From the NCBI GenBank assembly GCA_020284085.1, contig JACEVL010000159.1:1677231-1741230 (forward strand): a stretch of DNA of 64,000 nucleotides, in the 5' to 3' direction. Origin of the DNA: Aporrectodea caliginosa. Taxonomy: Eukaryota > Annelida > Clitellata > Crassiclitellata > Lumbricidae. The translations under genes and the position numbers were made by a program. How positions within the stretch are numbered: the first letter of the stretch is position 1; every line of letters begins with the position of its first letter. The notes under the pieces are model-generated. The model saw only the letters and a list, made by a program, of their open reading frames with translations. It was not told the origin of the DNA and did no database searches. Positions 1 through 19,962 of this stretch are shown piece after piece.

Positions 1-1449
1 ATAAGTGCCGTCCTTCTTTCATCCTGTGATGCAGTTAGCAACAATCGGCAGATTGTAATTGGACATCTGGTTGTTTCGAGCAATTTTACGTTTATTTGAC
101 GACGAGCAGAAAACAATAAAAACCACTTTGTATGTCGTTATTTGTCAATTTAGGTCATACATGTATAGTATACAACAACACGATTATAAAAATAACATGG
201 AACCAGAGAAGAGGTGGAATGGAGAAGGAGGAGGAAGCGAGATTGAAGAGGAGAAGAACAACAGTACCTTAACCTAGCCGTGAGTATGACTTGTTTGCGT
301 CTTCATTTTCTTAGCCTCGCGGCATATGAGGGCGGGTGGCCACTGGCCAGTACTCTCCCTTGTCGTCTCATCTTCCCACTGACTGTGTACCGATTATAGC
401 CGAGTTGGCTAGGGACACAGATGCAGCAGAAATCTCGAACGAAAGATTGAAGGAGGAATAAATAACAGAATGAGAAAAATCAATAGGAGCATTTACTCTG
501 GATCACGTGACGATGTTTACGTAAGTCAAAACAAATGTAAAAATGCCGTCAACATATTTCACAGTTGATTTAGACATTTAAAAAAGGACTACAGCATTAG
601 TAATCGTCAAAATATTAATGTTTTTACTCATTTGTTAACAATATTGCTTACAGCAACAGCCGAATGAGCCGATGTTTTGACTTACACAAATGTTGGCGGG
701 CAGATATCACAAAGATATCACGTGACTTGTGAATGCTCCTATAAGATAAACATCAAAAATAGGCCTACTGTCAGAAGTCGTTACGGAAGCATGGAGACAA
801 TTATGATGATGACGGTATTGACGGTCACGATGGTGATGACTGATAATGATGATACATGAAGATAGAAGTGGAAGGGTATGACACAGAGCAAGGAAACTGG
901 ATTGAGTAGGATCATAACGGGAAAAGTAGGTGGATGAACTGTAATGAAGAAAAGGAGAAGTGGAAGGAGAAGCAGGCGGTATGAGAAGGCAGGGAATGAA
1001 GAGGATATGGGTAAGAGAATGGAATAAGAAAGAAACGTAGAAAGAAAATAATAAGTAGGCTATAAATGGAGAAGAAAGGAGAACGACAAGACAACTCGTA
1101 CCATATGCTCAGCAGAGAAAATAGTTTTAACGTCTGCTTAACAAACAAACGACCTTTAATTAGCGATAAATCGACGACAGTAATAAAATACTTGAAATAT
1201 CACAATCGCCATCTGTCGAATATAATTATGATAATCTCGTTCGCACCGGCAACCTTCAAACATTCCAAACCGATATGATTTTCTTGGATTTTAGCAATAC
1301 GAGGAGCCGCAAACGCATGCAGATACATTATAGGCCAGTGCACGCATAAATGCTGCTGTGGAGGATAGAATTATATCCCTAAGTAGGCCTACTAGTAGGC
1401 CTACAATACAATATACAACGGATCTTTGATATCGCCCTTCTTACTAAGG
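1..1449. other. No gene recognised (left edge)
   Basis: No coding exon is recognisable on either strand. Short open frames have biased, low-complexity composition and no domain. Three TAGGCCTA octamers lie here (about 764, 1385 and 1397). The stretch may be 3' flanking DNA of the minus-strand Arf-family gene that ends at 2495. Confidence 0.5.
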
Positions 1450-1630
1450 TTGTCCCAAGCTCAGAAGTGCACACGCCTCGGCGGCGCAGAAGCAATTATA
1501 TTGTAGAGCAATTGTGCGCAAAGGGCTTGCTCAAGGTCCCTACGCGGCGGGTTCAAGGTGGATTCGAACCTGCAACCCTCCGGCTGCAAGGCACCGAACA
1601 TACCCCTACACCACCGCGCCCCACTGTAGT
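1450..1630 (-). repeat. tRNA-derived SINE-like repeat
   Basis: Read on the minus strand, the segment has a head resembling a tRNA internal promoter: an A-box-like stretch (GGTGGTGTAGGGGTATGTTC), then about 30 bases on an exact B box GGTTCGAATCC (complement at about 1561-1571). A non-tRNA body follows. It is not an intact tRNA: no full cloverleaf with acceptor pairing was found, so a SINE head is the better reading. Confidence 0.55.
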
Positions 1631-2494
1631 AAATAGATGATAATGTGCCTAAGGACCTACGGTCGCTGGAGAGCCACATTTAGTCCTACATTGACTGTGA
1701 CATTTTATGCTAAGTGAAGAGAGGCAACATACATTACATTACTCTAGTAACATTAGCGACTGCTGTCCCAGAGATGTTGATGTGCTATAGAAGCTCCTGA
1801 AATTCACCCTCGGTGTCTGCAGATTAAGCTTAAATGATAACATTCTTTCAGTAAAGTTATTTTTAAAATATAGAGTTCACTAAAGTAAGTAAGCAATGGT
1901 AGCCTTTCACATAATTTTATTCAGATGTACAAACTGTTCATTTACACACAGACTTTTTACATAATACTCTAAATGCACATAATATGATTTTCACATTTTA
2001 TGCATAGCGAAAACATGAGTAATGACTTGAGTTACCAATAACTGAGATCTGTTAATATCACTGCATGCAAGTAATATTTGGTAGCTTATGCATAACAACA
2101 TGGTATAAAACTAAAATACGTATATCATACATCCATAACAACACAGTATAAAACTGAAAACCTAATGCAGTGAATTATTCAGTCAATAAGATAATCCACT
2201 CAGTAGTCAAATATCACCAGTAAACAATTATAATTAGATTATAGAAATAAAATGGAAGTGGCCATTTTATTCTTATAATCTAACTATAATTGTTATTATT
2301 TTGTCCATTCATTTAGCAACTGTTTGTCTTTTGTTTTAATGTGCTTTTGGGAACTTAATTTCATTTTTGTCTCATATTTGGTTTTGGTTTGTCTCTTGTG
2401 AACAACGATCTTCTGCATCAGCAGTTTTGTCCATTATTGCTGTCCCTTTTGATGTTTTCATCTTTAACCTCTGCCGTTGGCATTTGGGAAGCTT
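1631..2494. other. AT-rich flank, probably 3' UTR/downstream of the Arf gene
   Basis: No coding signal. A short inverted repeat is visible around 2230-2292, where the left half ending in attataattagattataga pairs with a downstream copy near tataatctaactataattg, possibly a small MITE relic. The region directly follows the stop codon of the minus-strand Arf-family gene. Confidence 0.4.
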
Positions 2495-5113
2495 TTACTT
2501 GGGATGCCTTTGCGTATCCTTGATCATGTTAGATAATGACTCCATTGCCTCGTAGACGCCTTCTCCTGACGTGGCGTTGGTGCCCTGGATGTGCCATTTG
2601 CGCCCAGACAGATGATTCAGCTTCAGTCTGTCGGCTATTTCTGACGGCTTCACAGAATCTGAAGTTAATTAGAAAGAAAAACCTTAGGAAAAGATCGTTA
2701 GAAGAATAGTGATGAGAAGAATTTGTCTTAAGCCTACATAGCATTGAATTAGATAGACTTAGACCAGCATTTGCGGATATTGTCTGCTTTCTATTTTATT
2801 CCACTGCGCTCAACCGCATGCCTGTGTACCCAGTCCTCACCTCACTTCTATCTGATCCTCTCCTCTCCTCTCATGCCCTACTCAGTCCTCCCCTCACCTC
2901 TACTGTATTCTGCTCTCCTCCATTCAATCCACCTCTGCTCTCTTCTATTCAGTCCTATCCTCACATCCACTCATTTCTCCTCCATTCCATTCACTCCTCT
3001 CCCCCAATGCCAGGGCTTTTTTTAAGGAATTTTTAGAACTTCACAACCTCTTCTTTCTTTTTCAAAAACCCATGGTAAATTTTTCCCAATTGGATGACAA
3101 TGACCTTTTTTAGCAATTTTTCACTGCACAAAAATGCTTTTACAGTAGCACAAATTGATTTAGAACTGCACATTTTGTGTAGAACTGCACGCTAAAAAAA
3201 GCCCTGCCCAATGCGCTACCAGGTCCTCTCCTCTATTCTGCTCTCTTCTCTCCTCTCCTGAGATACCTCACCCAGTACTCTTCTCCATTTTCCTCTCTTC
3301 TATTCTCTCCTCTCCTGCCATGCGTCACCCAGTCTTCTCCTCTCCTCTCTGCTCATCTCCTTGAAGGTGCTGCATCTCCTCATCCACCTTGACATCAATA
3401 GTTCATGCATTTGTCTGTTATAGAATTGACTATAGCAACTCTCTTCTTATAGGCCTCCCAAGATCTGCATATCACCTATCCTGTCTGTTCTCAATGCTGC
3501 TGCCAGATTGGTCTTCCAAAATTCTCCCACATCTCCTCGTTTATGGTCAATCAATTGCATTGGCTTCCTCTCCCAGATCGCATTTAGTTCAAAGTTCTTG
3601 TCTTGGTCTCTTAAGTCCAAACTGGGTATTGCCCAAAATATCTCAAGGATCACATTCGCTCTCCTCTTTCTGCAGCTTCTCATTGACCTCTCCACTCCTT
3701 GAACTGGCATCTTCTCTTTGTTCCACGAGTTAGGAAACTATGGCCCAAATTAGATCTTTTGCCACCGTTGGGCCCTCCTTATGGAATGCCCTTCCCTCCT
3801 CTCTACGTGTTACCATTCTTTCTGGGTCTCTTCCTACATCCTTCTCCCTCATCAAACCCTTTTTCTTCTCTCAGGGTTCTCGCACTGGGAGCACTACTGC
3901 TGGAAGTGGTGCAATAAAAGTTAATAAATAATAAATACAATCAAACTACTTGTTGTGCTATATAAATTTCAGTCTATGTGATTTGAACATGTCCCAAAAC
4001 ATACTTGTTAGGTCCTGTTTGTTGGCGATGACTTCCAGTGGCACTCCTCGAAGTTCATCGTTTTCCAGGACGTCCCAAAGCTGCTCAGTAACCTCACTCA
4101 ACCGATTCACATCCGAACTGTCCACCACAAACAATATACCTGTAGCAAAACAAATATAAATTGTTAATATATATGTTTGTTTTAACAACAAGTATGTAAG
4201 CAAATAACCGAAACCTCTGAAAGTGGTTGACCTGCCTAAATTGATAAGCACATGATATAATTTTATTTTAATGAAATATTACAGAAATTTAATCACATAG
4301 GCTACTATCACACCTATGCATAGGCATAACAGTAGTACTGTATTGGGTGATCTTAAATGCAAGGCACCCATTCAAATGGGAAGCAGTGAAAATGATCAGG
4401 GTCAAGGACATATACGGTCGCTATAGAAAAGTTTGCTTTTACATTTACATGGCGAAATGTTCTGATGTTATCCCTGTTGGTTTCTGATATTAAACCACAA
4501 CTATTGCATATATTCATACATTCGCTAGATGGCGCTGTTGTTATGTTGCCTTTTCTAGGTGTACTAAACGCACAGTGGGTCAGGAATCTAAGACTGTTAA
4601 TACATGTTGGGACATGGCAGTACGTGTGAAGGTGAACAAACCATTAGAGTTAACATAGTAATGTCTCCAAAGGTCGCGTATTTTCTTCTGTCCGCCGATA
4701 TCCCAGACGGTGAATGAGACGCCCTTCGAAGGACTGACCGTCTCCACGTTGAATCCTATCGTAGGAATCGTCATCGGAGTCTCGTTCAGCTTCAGCTTGT
4801 ACAGAATCGTCGTCTTGCCTTCACATAAAACAATCTTATAACTTAACCAGACTCTCTCATGAACAGAATATACTTGCTAGTTTGGCAAATGTACCCCTTG
4901 GTCCCCTCATGTCGATTGGTCATGAAAGCAATCGGCCAAAAACTGTCTCTATGTGGAACTTGACCTCAGAACACCAAATTTTCTAAACTCTAATTTTCTT
5001 ATGTCATTCAACAACGTAAGTGCCAGACTTCACCATCACATACAACCAGATCAGGAACGCCTCTGTAATGCTATTATATTATATGCCATTCAGATAGCAC
5101 ACATACACACTGA

Positions 5114-5152
<39 letters not shown>

Positions 5153-5413
5153 GACCTGCTTGAAATGCAAGTGCAGTGTGTGGTACGGATGGTTTTAAAG
5201 CACTGTGCATACAACATGGACAATCATCTTCAACTTTCATAATTTTATATCCTACATAGGATAATTAGCCCAGGATATGCCTGTGAGTGTGAGCTGTTCC
5301 ATCTTTGAACTCTTACCTGCAGCGTCTAATCCCAGCATGACAATCCTGGATGGCGCTCCTTGGGAACCAAATGCCTCGAACAAGTTCAACAATCGCGTTA
5401 ATAAAAGACCCAT
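2495..5413 (-). CDS. Arf-family small GTPase (ADP-ribosylation factor-like), 4 exons
   Basis: Coding exons on the minus strand are 5413-5317, 4818-4642, 4139-4005 and 2658-2495, all with GT-AG borders and matching phases, giving 573 nt and 190 residues. The product starts MGLLLTRLL, with Gly2 available for N-myristoylation, and has the Arf P-loop GLDAAGKT (28-35), the interswitch signature PTIGFNVET (51-59), the switch II motif WDIGGQ (71-76, catalytic Gln76) and the base-specificity motif NKQD (131-134). Arf proteins cycle between GDP and GTP and recruit coats and effectors to Golgi and endosomal membranes. It is about ten residues longer than typical Arf1 (longer N-terminal helix, tail ending RHPK). 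Identity to ARF1/ARL classes cannot be fixed by eye, so no symbol is given. The last intron holds a CR1/L2 relic and a small hAT element. Confidence 0.9.
2840..3365 (+). repeat. CT-rich (TCCTC)n low-complexity tract, interrupted
   Basis: Degenerate CTCCTCTCCTCT-type sequence runs 2840-3005 and resumes about 3215-3365. The gap is exactly a 196-bp hAT-like insertion, so the two halves were one tract. It lies in the third coding intron of the Arf-family gene. The open frames across it are composition artefacts. Confidence 0.75.
3011..3206. mobile_element. hAT-type MITE, 196 bp, perfect 8-bp TSD
   Basis: The ends form a terminal inverted repeat (CAGGGCTTTTTTTA at the left, TAAAAAAAGCCCTG at the right). 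The flanks are an exact 8-bp duplication CCCAATGC (3003-3010 and 3207-3214). An 8-bp duplication and a CAGGG terminus are characteristic of the hAT superfamily. There is no coding capacity, so it must have been mobilised in trans. It interrupts the CT-rich tract. Confidence 0.85.
3380..3905 (+). pseudogene. 3' end of a CR1/L2-type non-LTR retrotransposon (degenerate)
   Basis: Three frames together read as the C-terminal part of a CR1/L2-like ORF2: a [15 protein letters not shown] motif near 3430-3460, a W-P-rich segment near 3550, and an [18 protein letters not shown] motif near 3760-3810. Frameshifts and stops separate them, so it is a dead copy. It lies in the last intron of the Arf-family gene, in the opposite orientation to that gene. 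Confidence 0.75.
5119..5150. repeat. (AC)n microsatellite
   Basis: About 16 uninterrupted AC units in intron 1 of the Arf-family gene. Confidence 0.9.
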
Positions 5414-6463
5414 TACTTTCGAGTTTCAAATCCTGTATCTCTTATAAGTTAGGCCTACAACACTTCAAGCAGCGATAAGTCTCAAAAAATGTTTGTAAAC
5501 TTCGCTGAATCGTTCTCCTGCTCTATCCTGTACGATTTCACCTCAGCTGCAACAATACTTGGCGGCTTTAGTATTTTCAATTGGGTTATATAGGCCCTCT
5601 GTCGTGGTAGGGTTACGCAGTCCATCGTAAACACTGTCATGTTTACAATTACACGTTGTCATTAGCGGTGCTGCAGGCGACGGAATACATGGCACGTGTA
5701 CGCGGGCATTTCCCACGTGTTAAGCAAAGACAACGGATAGTGCGAGGAGTTTCGCAGCTGAAAGCACGTGCTATCTCGTTCACATCTCGCCAAGAAGGAG
5801 TTACGGGTGATTATCTATAGATTGAAAGTTACATTAAGGCTTAATACGATCGTAATCGTAATCTCCAACTTTCTAAAGCGCCACTCAAAAGCCAAGCCCA
5901 GGGCTCCAGCTTTTTCACGAGCGCTTTCCAAAGGGTAGTCCGAAGGAGGTTCGAAGGAAATACGAGCAAAGATACGAGTCTGTACAAAGCGGGTAGGCCT
6001 AATCGTAACCATTAGCGCTAAGTTATTCTTTCGAGCACAAGGCAATGTCTTGTAGAATATGACAACTGTGCAGAAAACAGTAGAAGTCTACCAGAGCTAT
6101 TTATGAATGATACGTGATAAATTGTATCAGTTTCGAAATGCCCCTAATTATAACAAATGCTAATTAAGTTTGAGTTAAGAGCACTAGGGAAATCAATACA
6201 GCGAATTCTGACTTGCATTTTAGATAAAAAATTATACGCCTTAATTATGTAGACTGGGAACGTAAGTCTAGAGTCTAGACTATTCTAATTCTACCGCGCT
6301 ACTTTGAACTGCATAATATAATGTAATTTATCTAAAATAGCGCTACACAAGCAAATGAAATCACGTGATCGGCTAGCCATATTGTTTTCATAATAATTAT
6401 TATATTTGGAGAGGACTGATACGCAGCAGTGCTTGTTTCGGGTCTCAACAAAATCTGACAAAA
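5414..6463. promoter_or_regulatory. Divergent intergenic region between Arf-family and Rab4 start codons
   Basis: Only 1,050 bases separate two start codons that point away from each other, so the stretch must contain both promoters and 5' UTRs, possibly shared. No canonical TATA box is placed convincingly at either start. No protein-coding signal was found inside it. Confidence 0.5.
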
Positions 6464-13468
<7,005 letters not shown>

Positions 13469-16400
13469 CAGATTATGCTTGGTTGGATTGCGTCTGAATT
13501 GACTAGCAGAACTACATCTCAAAACGTGTAAACTCGCCAACAAACTAGGGACTAACAACTAACAAATCTAACGTATCAAACACATCGACTACTTGCGTTG
13601 TTGTGTAGAAAACAATTCTACAATGCTGATCTGTGGTTTACTGTACATTTCTTTGTGCTTCACTGACCATCTGAAGGTGGAGGAATCTATTGAGAGCCGG
13701 TTGAGCAATTTAGAGAATACCCAAACCCGAAGTTTCTTTTATTCTGTTAAATACAAAACAAGAAACTGTAATTTATTATGACCTATGCCATCCTGATTTC
13801 CTGTGCAATGAACTGAGACTATGATAAGAATTTGTACTCTGATTCCTAAAACTAGATATTAATTTAATTGTTAGAAGCATACCCAAGTTCAGCAAAGAGT
13901 TTTTGACAGTCAATTTTTTCAACTTCTGCAATGCTAATGTTGCTTGTAACAGCTTGGAAATTTGTTCTTTTTTCCAATTGTATTATATTTCGTTGTACAG
14001 CCTGTGCTTGTTTTTGTTATAGTCCTAACTGTCCAATTTATTTTTGGTATTATGGTGCCTAGTTGAGTACTTACTGTTAGCAAGGGTACTATAAATGAGG
14101 TTGTATGGGCCATTTTTAGAACAGAAAATAGAACAGCAAGGCAGAGTGTTTATACGTCTTTCAAAATCTAGCAAGTAGATTGGAATTATTCCATTCTTTG
14201 ATTTTGGGACACAGGCTTAATACATACTGTAAATCTGGAAGTATATCTTAGAATTGTTCATAACACAGTGCAACTAGGCATAATTTGTGAAACTAGTAGA
14301 GCTTGGCTGTGTATGGTATGCCATTTGTTTTCATTATTCTTTTGGACAGGTCATAATATTGGTACTACTGCTGCTCATTTTACCATTACGCCACCCTTGG
14401 GGAGTGGAAGGCTGAGTTAACCTTTTGGGGCTGGCAGGTATTGAACCCACATCCTTCTGTTCTTTATGCCGGTGTATTACCATCACCCCATCTCAGAATC
14501 AGAGAACTGGTGTCATGATTTTCCAGTGTAGTATCTTTTCACCTGTGTGTTTGCGTTTCAAATCCCAGTCTGTCTAGCACAGCCGACATATCACTGTGAG
14601 ACGAAGCATCACAACAAACAGGAACAGTAGTCCAGTTATTTTGGTCTTGAGATTAAAAGAGGTCTAGCGAGAACTTTGCATTTGCTTGGAGGTATAGTGT
14701 AGACGATTGAAACCTATAATAAATGGCATATTCCTTGGTCTCTCTTAACAATATTTACTCGGACTTGTATGCCATCACGTGCATTTCTTCATCATATCCC
14801 CTTGGACTGCTGTATATTTCATTCTTTTTCTAGGACTATGAAGAACCTTATTTGCATATTGTTCGGAAAATTTGTGATTCTTTTGTGTTAGCCTAAATGT
14901 TAAGCCAGGTTAGATGTAACTGAATGGCAAGTGAATATAAGGTTGGACTGCAGGGTTTGATGTCATTGTTTCTTGATATGTGTTGCTTGAGTGAAGCATT
15001 GTGTGATAATGGTGAGTGTAGTGGTGCTGCAGTGTATAACAGAAGCAATGTTGCATAGAATAGATCTTTTCTCGAAGGTCTAATTGGTTAAGTAGTAAAT
15101 ATTTTGGTTAGGTACACCGCATTTAGTCTGTGTGAGAAAGCCTTGTTTGAAAATTGAGACAGGCAACAGCAGGACAATGCTGCATTCCATGCTAATTCAT
15201 CAATTCATTTTGAGCTATGGACACGTTTGATCTTCACTAAGACTTTGCAGGTAGCTTAGTGTTGTAAAGATATAACAGTATTGCTGCAAATGTTACAAAT
15301 CTTCATACCTGCCCTGCAAATATGAATTCTGTTATTTTGGAAATGTGTTGATAGTTGTTCTGTAGATAAAAGGTAATGGAAAATGTTTGTCCAGCTCACT
15401 GCTAAAGCAAAGATACATTTTTTATTTGTGATGTACATCTTGACCAATGAAAAGACCAATTAAAATGATTTGAAAATGAATGTTCTTAGTAAAATTATGC
15501 ACAAGTGTTATGTTCATAGAGTTCCTTCAAACATCATAACGGTTACTTTAATCCTTTCGTCGTGTAGTTCACAAACGTTAAGAGCAAATCACTGTCCGTT
15601 CAGTTAAAGGAAGCCCAACTCTTAACAGAGCAAAAATGCACAAAGCACAAATTTAGAGACCTTATTTTGCCTTGCATACATTAAACAGCCTCAAGCTAGC
15701 ATATACATATATATATTACGTATATATATATATATATGTATAATTTTATATATGTATGTACGTATGCTAAGTGTAGTTGAAATGTATAGTTCATTACTTC
15801 ATTTCAATTTACAGCAGACTGCAATGAGCATAGCAGAATTTCTGTGATTTGTTACAGTGGTTGTTCTGTTCTGTTTGCACAAACTGTACCTGGAAGGTTT
15901 GGAGTGCAAACGCCATGATCTCGACTGCTGTGCCAATTCATACTTCAGAATCACAAATGAAATAAAGCTTCTCTGCTTTCCACTGGGCGTACATGTCCCA
16001 CATAACACACAGAAATATTTCCAGAGGAGAATTAAGGAACACAAATGAAACCTTCTCCTGCATATTTCTGACAATTTGCTACATTGGCTGGTAAATGTAA
16101 TATAATTTTAAAGGTATTTACCGGGTATATACCCTGCTTTCTAACGACAAAGCATGAATTGCTGATGCTAAGCACATGGCATATGAATGAATTGCTCAAA
16201 GTTCTTTAAACACACAGACTGTTTCAAATGGGGCAGACACCTGAACTCCTTTTGCGGAAAAGCAACTGCTTAACCAAAGAGTGTCAAATAGTAGCAGCTG
16301 ATTAAGTATGAATAAAAGCAAATGCCAAGAGGCAGACGTGGTCATGAAATGTTGGCAACTTCACTTTTTTCGTCTTACAAAGCAAGATGGATCCACTATG

Positions 16401-17552
16401 TACTAGCATACAAAACTGCTGTGAATCTGAACTTAAAGGTTCAATTAGGGGTTATGATCAACAGTGGGGACATTACTGGAGGCAGCCTATGCTGCAACAC
16501 ACATTGTATGTGTCACAGGCTACTGAGCCTCAATAGCTGTTGGCAATGTAGGGTCGACCTCCATAAAGAAAAGAAGGTATCATGTAAAATGGGACAAACG
16601 TTGACAAAAGGGAGCGAGGGGCCAGAAAAGGTCACTGTTGTAGACATCATTACAAGCAGTCAATAGTTAAGGTTTATGAGTATGCAGGAATTAAAGAGTA
16701 AGGGCCAACAAGGGTTATGCTGCCAGAGGAAAATGGACTTGTTGGCAAATGTCAACAAATCCAGAAGGTCTAAACAGAAAAGACCAGGAACCCATAAAGT
16801 GAACTTGAAATCAAAGTCTTGGGAAAATCGAAAAGTTCCAAACAACTTATTTTTAAACTTGGCAAACGTAAGGAGTCTTTAGATATATCATGAACCTTCA
16901 AGTAAGGGTTTGAGTTTGTGTGTATACGTGGGCAAGCTCACAAACTGTCAATGTAAGGCTTAATGTTAAAACAGCAAAACCACGAAACTGTTCAAACCAC
17001 TAAACACAAATTAATAAAAAAATTGAATTCTGTGTAGGTTAGGTAAAACTTTAAAATTTTATCCTTACTAAACAGCAGGCATAGAAAAAAAACTCACTCT
17101 GCTTCAACATAAATCACCAGACTGACGATACCTGTACAATCTTATCTGCTGCCTCCACCGCATTCAGGGATTTTAAATAAATTGTATTTATGATGGAATT
17201 TCGCTTTCAGTTCTGAAAGGAAAACAAAAGATTGCAAGCCACTTCAAAAGAACAAAAACATTTAGATTTAACGGTAAAAATACAAATGATAACTTTTTGC
17301 AGGTTTTCTAAAAACATTAAATTGAATTGTTTACCAAAATCCAGTAAACTGTGCAGGTTTTTGAAACAAATCATCAAATTTCTCAGAGTCAATTTAACAA
17401 GTTTCACAACATAAATTACCATAACAAAATTTCAGCCAATCGTTGATTTGAAATCATTTACAGAATTAACTTCAGGCACACTTAACAAAAACTGAGAAAA
17501 AGCAAATTTAACTATTTACAGAACAAAGCACAATCAATGTCTGATGCAAGCA
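13469..17552. other. Convergent 3' UTR/intergenic region, Rab4 to YPEL5
   Basis: About 4.1 kb separate the two stop codons that face each other. It is AT-rich with no supported coding exon; the 114-residue open frame at 16322-16666 has no recognisable domain. It probably consists of the two 3' UTRs plus a SINE copy near 14365. An imperfect TA/palindromic stretch lies at about 15700-15765. Confidence 0.6.
14365..14490 (-). repeat. SINE-like repeat, same family as 57650-57785
   Basis: On the minus strand it reads a GATGGTAATACACCGGC-type A box, a GGGTTCAATACC B box, then GCCAGCCCC, GGTTAACTCAGCCTTCCACT and AATGGTAAAATGAGCAG. The plus-strand copy at 57650-57785 shows the same order of blocks with substitutions. 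Two independent copies with tRNA-like promoter boxes identify a SINE family. Confidence 0.7.
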
Positions 17553-17918
17553 TCAATTGTTGTTCTCTGTTTCTTTCTCGACTTTGCTTTCAATCTCTGT
17601 GACGAGTGCACGTTCCAGGATTACCCGTCCTTCCTTGTAGCGTTGGCTCTCGTCTGTCGCAAATTCATATATCCAGCCAAGCTTTGCACCACAGTTTTTG
17701 CATGAAACATCGCGGACCATATGTCGACCGGTGAGCATGATGCGATCTTGCACCTCGCTGAAGCACAGGTTGACGACACGGTTGAACAGAAATGCACGGC
17801 CTGTTGCTCCGGTGAAGCGTGTTGAAATGAGCTCCATGCGATTCGTAAGAGGCGTCTCACAGTTGGCGCAAACGAAAATCCGTGTTCCACCAAGGTGGCA
17901 GAGAAATACACGACCCAT
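17553..17918 (-). CDS. ypel5: Yippee-like zinc-binding protein YPEL5
   Basis: A single coding exon of 366 nt gives 121 residues, the same length as vertebrate YPEL5 as I remember it. The start is placed at MGRVF because the family begins MGR(I/V)F; the open frame extends ten codons upstream, but a splice acceptor (TTGAATAG) precedes the ATG by a few bases, implying a separate 5' UTR exon. The Yippee fold is defined by two CxxC pairs that bind zinc: CANC near residue 18 and CKNC near residue 73. The conserved stretches [18 protein letters not shown] and [13 protein letters not shown] are intact. YPEL5 is a subunit or partner of the GID/CTLH ubiquitin ligase in other animals (family knowledge). 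The C-terminus ([12 protein letters not shown]) diverges, as is usual. Confidence 0.95.
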   Translation of the reverse strand: MGRVFLCHLGGTRIFVCANCETPLTNRMELISTRFTGATGRAFLFNRVVNLCFSEVQDRIMLTGRHMVRDVSCKNCGAKLGWIYEFATDESQRYKEGRVILERALVTEIESKVEKETENNN

Positions 17919-18004
17919 GATCCTATTCAATGTCATAAATATCAACACAATTTAAAGCTAGCCTAAAACCGTAATTGTTTTAAAGCAATAAAGATAAGGC
18001 AACA

Positions 18005-18600
18005 TAGTAGAAGACAGGACGAATCCATCATGCAGTTATAGACGTCTCAAATGTTATCAACACTTGAGACAATTTCCCGCCTAGATTATTGCCGCGCTCT
18101 CTATGTGGGTCTTCCGGCGCTCGGGTTGGGTGTTTGAATCAGGTCTTGCATGCGGTGGCACACCTCATTGGTCGCATCCCAAGATTCGGCCATGTCACTG
18201 ATTACATGCAGGATGTCTTGCATTGGCTCCCTTTCCCGTAGCAAATCACTTACCGGATCTCTGCCTTGGTTTGGTGTTGCCTTGCGGTGTGGCCCCTGTT
18301 TATTTACATGAGCTCTGCTGCTCCACCCTGAGTGTCCAGTGCCGTGGTTCTTGCCGCTCCTCTAAGCAGGCTTCTTATACCCCGGTCATGGACATCTATT
18401 ATGCAGCACCGTGCCTTTTCTGTTGCTGGCCCTGCAATCTGGAATGGGCTCCCTGTGGCTCTATGCCTAATGCCTAGAACCTTTGCGGCCACGTTCTTCT
18501 CTGACCTAGACTGTTCTCTTTAGCAGAGGTTGCGTCGGGAGAACTCCTGAGTAGATAATCTTGAGGGGCGCTATATAAATCTCTTAAATGAATGAATGAA
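18005..18600 (+). pseudogene. CR1/L2-type non-LTR retrotransposon 3' end (degenerate)
   Basis: Frames read LDYC-type and GLPAL motifs near 18090-18125, then QDVLHWLPF near 18210. Later frames give SSAVVLAAPL and a GPAIWNGLPVAL motif near 18430-18465. It finishes with GGCGCTATATAAAT and an (AATG)n-like tail near 18566-18602. Frameshifts break the ORF. This is the standard layout of an L2-like ORF2 terminus and 3' end. Confidence 0.8.
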
Positions 18601-19069
18601 TTATGGCAATAAACACATATCACTAGTATGTGAGAGGAGTGGCACTTTACATTAGAACAGCATTACTGGCACACTGATTATGTTACAACAACATCACCAG
18701 TGGAAACTTGTAACTAGCCACAGTAGTAAATAATGATACTATAACAGCCAAGTAACGGAGGCAAAAGAGGGCTAAACCGTAGTTTACGTTGCTAAATTAT
18801 TTCAGAAGAAAATACGTTGCTAAAATATTAACTGCTAAATCAGAAAACGTTAGACAGTTCTGGTACTTTTAATGTGGATAAATGTCCATGGTAACTGTCA
18901 TCAATCCAACTTCTATTTATGCAAAGAATTATTTTCTTCAATCCAACAATCATTAATTGGTAATTTATCATTTTAGCTTTCTTTATTATGTACGTATTAT
19001 AGCATATCATTTAATCCTGTTATATAGTCATGGCAACTGAATGCCAATGTCCATGATAACTAATTAATC

Positions 19070-19375
19070 CAACTTCTATTTATGCAAGTATTATTTTAAT
19101 CTATTCAACTTCTAGTTTTTCACAAGAAACTATTTTCATCAATCCGACTTCTACTTTCACAAATTTTTTTTCATCAATCCAGCTTCTATTTAATCAAGAA
19201 TTCTTGTCACCAATTCAGCTTCTATTTAATCAAGAATTCCTTTCATCAATCCAGCTTCTATTTAATCAAGAATTCTTTTCACCAATTCAGCTTCTTTTTA
19301 ATCAAGAATTCCTTTCATCAATCCAGCTTCTATTTAATCAAGAATTCCTTTCATCAATCCAGCTTCTATTTACCA
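19070..19375 (+). repeat. 36-bp minisatellite
   Basis: The unit TTTCATCAATCCAGCTTCTA plus TTTAATCAAGAATTCC repeats at 36-bp spacing (unit starts at 19241, 19277, 19313 and 19349), with more degenerate copies upstream. Because 36 is a multiple of 3 the tract stays open as a repeated 12-residue IQLLFNQEF-like peptide; no coding role is implied. Confidence 0.85.
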
Positions 19376-19944
19376 TAATAGACCTTTATGGTAATTGCTT
19401 AACAACGTAAACTACGGGATTTAAAACATTGCATTAATTTAAATAAATAAGTAAGTATTTTCTTTAATGAGAATCACTAGCAAACGTACAACACTGTACT
19501 CGGCAAGCTCAATACATTCAAACGAGCAAACAAAAATTTGCATAATATTATACATTAGCAACGTAAACTACGGTTTAACCCAACCAGAAGACTACAAATT
19601 CGACACAGAAATTGACAATGATAACGCACAGAATCAGAAAAAAGGTACTAGCGATAGACTGAATAGATATCTATGTAAATGATATCATATTTACTTTATC
19701 TTTTGGACCCTGTCTCTTGTAAACAACAATAGGATCCTAAAGCGTATAGTCGCCGTTTCATACAAAGATAAAATCTTAAACCTACCACGAATCAAGAAAT
19801 TGTCGTGAATTCAGTCAATTATGAACTCGTCGACAGCAAAAGAGATGAATTTCATTAGAAAACGTGAGTTAAAGCGTCCGAATAACAACAACAGTCTCAG
19901 AATAGAAGACAATGCTATTTATTTCCTCTGATAATAGGTCAGCA

Positions 19945-19962
19945 GAACGCATGCGCACTCAG
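19945..19962 (-). promoter_or_regulatory. Candidate NRF1-type site upstream of YPEL5
   Basis: CGCATGCGCA (19949-19958) matches the palindromic core of NRF1 sites common in CpG-type promoters of housekeeping genes. It lies about 2 kb upstream of the YPEL5 start codon. This is a single motif match, so the call is tentative. Confidence 0.3.

Noticed and set aside
1545..1630. A genuine tRNA gene on the minus strand
   Set aside because: B box is good but acceptor and D-arm pairing could not be formed and a SINE-like body follows.
16322..16666. 114-codon plus-strand open frame in the Rab4/YPEL5 interval
   Set aside because: No domain, composition not gene-like, and it lies in probable 3' UTR sequence.
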